Origin: Actinomycetes bacterium
Lineage (GTDB): Bacteria; Actinomycetota; Actinomycetes; Actinomycetales; Cellulomonadaceae
Reading direction: 5' to 3'
Assembly: GCA_023418375.1 (NCBI GenBank)
Contig: JAEZZV010000333.1
Coordinates: 1 to 14,340 of the forward strand
Length of the DNA: 14,340 nt
A program made the position numbers and the translations under genes. The notes beneath the pieces are model-generated. The model was not told the DNA's origin and made no database searches. It saw only the letters and a program-made list of their open reading frames with translations. Below, piece after piece: positions 12,074-14,340 of this stretch; position 1 is the stretch's first letter, and each line of letters starts with the position of its first letter.

Positions 12074-13582
12074 TCAGCGGGTCGTGAGGCGGAGCATGGT
12101 CCAGGAGACCGGCGGGAGCTCGACGCGCGCCCGGCCGTCCTCCACCCGCGCCGACGCGTTCGGGCGCGGGGCGAGGGCGCCGTCGTCGTCGGGGGTGGCC
12201 TTGGCGTGGGGGTCCGCGTTCGCCATGGTGACCGCCTCGACCAGGCGGGCCGCGCCGAACGCGCGCACGTCGACCTCGACGGTCGTCGCCTCGGTCAGCG
12301 AGCGGTTCACGACGAAGGCCGCGACCTCCCCTGCCTCGGGGTCGTGAGTGGCGACGGCGTCGACCACCGGGGTGTCGCCGAACCGCGCCGTCTCGTGCGT
12401 GGGGCTCCCGACCTGCGCGCGCAGGACCTCGCCGCGCGCGTGCCGCGACGTCAGCGCGAACGGGTGGAACGTCGTCTGGCGCCAGGCCCGCCCGCCGGGC
12501 TCGGTCATGATCGGCGCGATGACGTTGACGAGCTGGGCCAGGCTCGCCGAGTGCACCCGGTCGGAGTGCCGGAGCAGGGAGATGAGCAGGTTCCCGACGA
12601 CGACGGCGTCCGCCACGGAGTAGTGGTCCTCGAGCAGGCGCGGGGCCACGGGCCACGAGTCCGCGGGCGGCTTCGACTCGTCGGCGTGGATGTACCAGAC
12701 GTTCCACTCGTCGAACGAGATGTTGATCCGCTTGGTCGCGTGCTTGGCCGCGCGCACGGCGTCCGCCGTCGCGACGACGTCGTCGACGAACCGGTCCATG
12801 TCCACCGCCGACGCGAGGAAGCTCACCAGGTCCCCGTCGGCCTCGTGGTAGTAGCTGTGGGCCGAGATGTAGTCGACGTCGTCGTAGGTCGCCTTGAGGA
12901 CCGTGCGCTCCCAGTCGCCGAAGGTCGGCATGTCGGAGCTCGAGCTGCCGCACACCACGAGCTCGAGGCCCGGGTCGACCATCCGCATCGCGCTGGCGGT
13001 CTCGGCGGCGAGGCGGCCGTACTCGGCGGCCGTCTTGTGGCCGATCTGCCACGGCCCGTCCATCTCGTTGCCCAGGCACCACATCCGGATGCCGTGCGGC
13101 TTCTCGGTGCCGTACGCCCGGCGCAGGTCCGACCAGTGCGTACCGGCCTCGATGTTGCAGTACTCCAGCAGGTCCAGCGCCTCCTGCACCCCACGGGTGC
13201 CGAGGTTGACCGCCATCATCGGCTCGACCCCGGCCCGGGCGCACCACCGCATGAACTCGTCGACGCCGACCGTGTTCGGCTCCGTCGAGTGCCACGCCAG
13301 GTCCAGCCGCGCCGGTCGCTGCCCCACCGGCCCGATGCCGTCCTCCCACCGGTACCCGGAGACGAAGTTGCCGCCCGGGTAGCGCACCGTGCTGACGCCG
13401 AGCTCGCGCACGAGGGCGAGGACGTCGCCGCGGAACCCGTCCTCGTCCGCCGTCGGGTGGCCCGGGTCGTGGATCCCCGTGTACACCGAGCGACCCAGGT
13501 GCTCCACGAAGCCGCCGAACGTCCGTCGCCGCACGGGCGAGACCGTGAAGGCAGGGTCGAGGGTCACGGTCGCGTGCAGCAC
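12074..13582 (-). CDS. abfA: Alpha-L-arabinofuranosidase, glycoside hydrolase family 51
   Basis: From the GTG at 13582 the protein has 502 residues and begins with Met (GTG) then LHATVTLDPAFTVSPVRRR. The family hallmarks are all present: FGGFVEHLGRSVYTGI (22-37), RYPGGNFVSGYRWEDGIG (67-84), the acid/base Glu173 in CLGNEMDGPWQ, AHSYY (241-245) and the nucleophile Glu292 in SFDEWNVWY. The 119-residue spacing of the two glutamates equals that of the Geobacillus stearothermophilus enzyme (E175, E294). It releases terminal arabinofuranose from arabinoxylan or arabinan oligosaccharides. There is no signal peptide, so it is cytoplasmic and acts on imported oligosaccharides. AGGAG lies 7 bases upstream and overlaps the stop codon of the lysoplasmalogenase gene. 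An in-frame ATG at 13633 lies inside that gene, would add an Arg/Pro-rich stretch, and is unlikely. Confidence 0.94.
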   Translation of the reverse strand: MLHATVTLDPAFTVSPVRRRTFGGFVEHLGRSVYTGIHDPGHPTADEDGFRGDVLALVRELGVSTVRYPGGNFVSGYRWEDGIGPVGQRPARLDLAWHSTEPNTVGVDEFMRWCARAGVEPMMAVNLGTRGVQEALDLLEYCNIEAGTHWSDLRRAYGTEKPHGIRMWCLGNEMDGPWQIGHKTAAEYGRLAAETASAMRMVDPGLELVVCGSSSSDMPTFGDWERTVLKATYDDVDYISAHSYYHEADGDLVSFLASAVDMDRFVDDVVATADAVRAAKHATKRINISFDEWNVWYIHADESKPPADSWPVAPRLLEDHYSVADAVVVGNLLISLLRHSDRVHSASLAQLVNVIAPIMTEPGGRAWRQTTFHPFALTSRHARGEVLRAQVGSPTHETARFGDTPVVDAVATHDPEAGEVAAFVVNRSLTEATTVEVDVRAFGAARLVEAVTMANADPHAKATPDDDGALAPRPNASARVEDGRARVELPPVSWTMLRLTTR

Positions 13583-13592
13583 AGGGGTACTC

Positions 13593-14300
13593 CTAGGCGG
13601 GGGAAAGGGAGCCCGTTCCCGCGCGCGCGCCATCGGGAGACGCGGGTACTGGCCGCGAGGCTACTCGCAGCACCCCGAGGGCGAGCAGGACCTGCGCCCC
13701 CACGTACGTGAACATCACCCAGAAGCCGTAGCCGGGCAGGTCGAAGCCGTCGACGAACGCGTTCAGCGCGATGAGCGAGTCGGAGACGACGAACGCGACC
13801 CCGCCCACCGCCGCGCGCTGGTCGAAGGTCGCCAGCACCGCCATCGCGCTCAGGGTCGCGCCGTAGACCACGACGGGCACGAGCAGCTCGTCGGCACCCG
13901 GCGCGCACAGCGCGACGAGGACCACCAGGACCACGACGTACGGAGCCACGAGCACCGGCCCGCGCCCGAGGAGGCCGTCGCGACGCAGCGGCCAGAACGC
14001 CACCAGGTACGCGACGTGGGCGAGGAGGAAGAAGCCCAGCATCGTCACGAACGACAGGTCGTCGGGCACGAGGTCCGGGGCGGTGTCGCCCAGCCACGAC
14101 AGCCCGAGCCCGACGACGGTCAGCCGGACCAGCCGGGTCGCGCGCCCGGGTCCCGCGGCCAGCCACACGACCGCGGCCAGCAGCGGCATGAGGAACCACT
14201 GCGTGACGTCGGCGACCTCGCCTCCGCCCGCGAGCTGGGCGCCCAGGTGGACGGCCGTGACGAGCCCGAGCGCGCCGACCGCGCCGCGCACCGGCGTCAC
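13593..14300 (-). CDS. Lysoplasmalogenase-like membrane protein (YhhN/TMEM86 family)
   Basis: This 235-residue protein has about eight membrane segments. It shows the YhhN family features: GLSWLGDTAPDLVP (about 66-80) with a conserved Gly-Asp, FFLLAHVAYLVAFWPL (about 90-106), and VVSDSLIALNAF (about 177-189) with a conserved Ser-Asp. Animal TMEM86 members hydrolyse the vinyl-ether bond of lysoplasmalogens. The bacterial role is largely unproven, and plasmalogens are rare in aerobic actinomycetes, so the true substrate may differ. The start is a GTG at 14300, and the stop TAG (13593-13595) lies within the ribosome binding site of the arabinofuranosidase gene, leaving 10 bases between the two genes. 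The start appears to overlap the stop of an upstream gene as GTGA. The cytoplasmic C-terminal tail from about 216 is Ala/Pro/Gly-rich. Confidence 0.82.
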   Translation of the reverse strand: MTPVRGAVGALGLVTAVHLGAQLAGGGEVADVTQWFLMPLLAAVVWLAAGPGRATRLVRLTVVGLGLSWLGDTAPDLVPDDLSFVTMLGFFLLAHVAYLVAFWPLRRDGLLGRGPVLVAPYVVVLVVLVALCAPGADELLVPVVVYGATLSAMAVLATFDQRAAVGGVAFVVSDSLIALNAFVDGFDLPGYGFWVMFTYVGAQVLLALGVLRVASRPVPASPDGARAGTGSLSPA

Positions 14301-14340
14301 GGGCGCACCCCGGCGTCGGCGGTGTCGGCGGTGTCGGAGC
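14297..14340 (-). CDS. Possible C-terminal tail of an upstream gene running in from beyond the window
   Basis: On the minus strand a frame entering from the window edge reads SDTADTADAGVRP and stops at a TGA that overlaps the lysoplasmalogenase GTG as GTGA, a common coupling pattern in actinomycetes. All third positions are G or C. The 9-base unit GGTGTCGGC is repeated about three times (plus strand, 14312-14338), giving the Asp-Thr-Ala repeats. Only 13 codons are visible, so identity cannot be given. Confidence 0.35.
   Translation of the reverse strand, partial: SDTADTADAGVRP

Noticed and set aside
13583..13633. N-terminal extension of the arabinofuranosidase from ATG 13633
   Set aside because: It lies within the lysoplasmalogenase gene and encodes an Arg/Pro-rich stretch. 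AGGAG before the GTG at 13582 and family similarity set the start.
1..14340. tRNA, rRNA, CRISPR, insertion sequence or prophage content
   Set aside because: No cloverleaf, regularly spaced repeats, transposase or integrase motif, or terminal inverted repeat was recognised by eye on either strand. A covariance-model or profile search was not possible.

Overview
The window is chromosomal DNA from a high-GC Gram-positive bacterium. Third codon positions are nearly all G or C, several genes start at GTG, and ribosome binding sites are AGGAGG-like. The gene set (AlkZ-like glycosylase, DUF5701, ABC-F factor, GH51 arabinofuranosidase, YhhN-type lysoplasmalogenase) fits an actinomycete. My inference is the Micrococcales, near Cellulomonas, Cellulosimicrobium or Isoptericola; no rRNA or other marker is present to prove it. 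I saw no tRNA, rRNA, CRISPR array, insertion sequence or phage gene, and the genes are densely packed with no gap over about 180 bases.

Layout. (1) 1-1364: a partial SPFH/band-7 gene on the minus strand faces away from a NrtR-type Nudix-winged-helix regulator. Two copies of one operator lie between them, on the -35 and -10 of the SPFH promoter. (2) 1402-4032, minus strand: an AlkZ-like DNA glycosylase family protein downstream of a family 39 membrane glycosyltransferase. (3) 4212-7049, plus strand: a complete three-gene ABC importer of the TrpXYZ type (lipoprotein, permease, ATPase), with a strong RNA hairpin between the first two genes and a perfect bidirectional terminator at the end. (4) 7123-9433: a DHA2 drug exporter divergent from a TetR-family regulator, again with two matching operator-like sites in the shared promoter region. 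(5) 9549-10226: a DUF5701 protein of unknown function. (6) 10244-12037: an ABC-F ribosome-protection type ATPase whose mRNA leader carries a three-codon open frame (Met-Lys-Leu-stop) inside one arm of a long hairpin that closes over the ABC-F start codon. (7) 12074-14300, minus strand: a GH51 alpha-L-arabinofuranosidase tightly coupled behind a lysoplasmalogenase, with the tail of one more gene at the window edge.

How the parts work together. The two divergent pairs each look like a local repressor controlling itself and its neighbour: an NAD- or ADP-ribose-type signal for the SPFH protein, and a drug-type ligand for the exporter. The exporter and the ABC-F factor, with the DUF5701 gene between them, could be read as a small antibiotic-tolerance neighbourhood. 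The most interesting element is the ABC-F leader at 10309-10382. It has every part of a ribosome-stalling (translational attenuation) switch built on a minimal Met-Lys-Leu peptide, and a possible WhiB7-like promoter lies just upstream.
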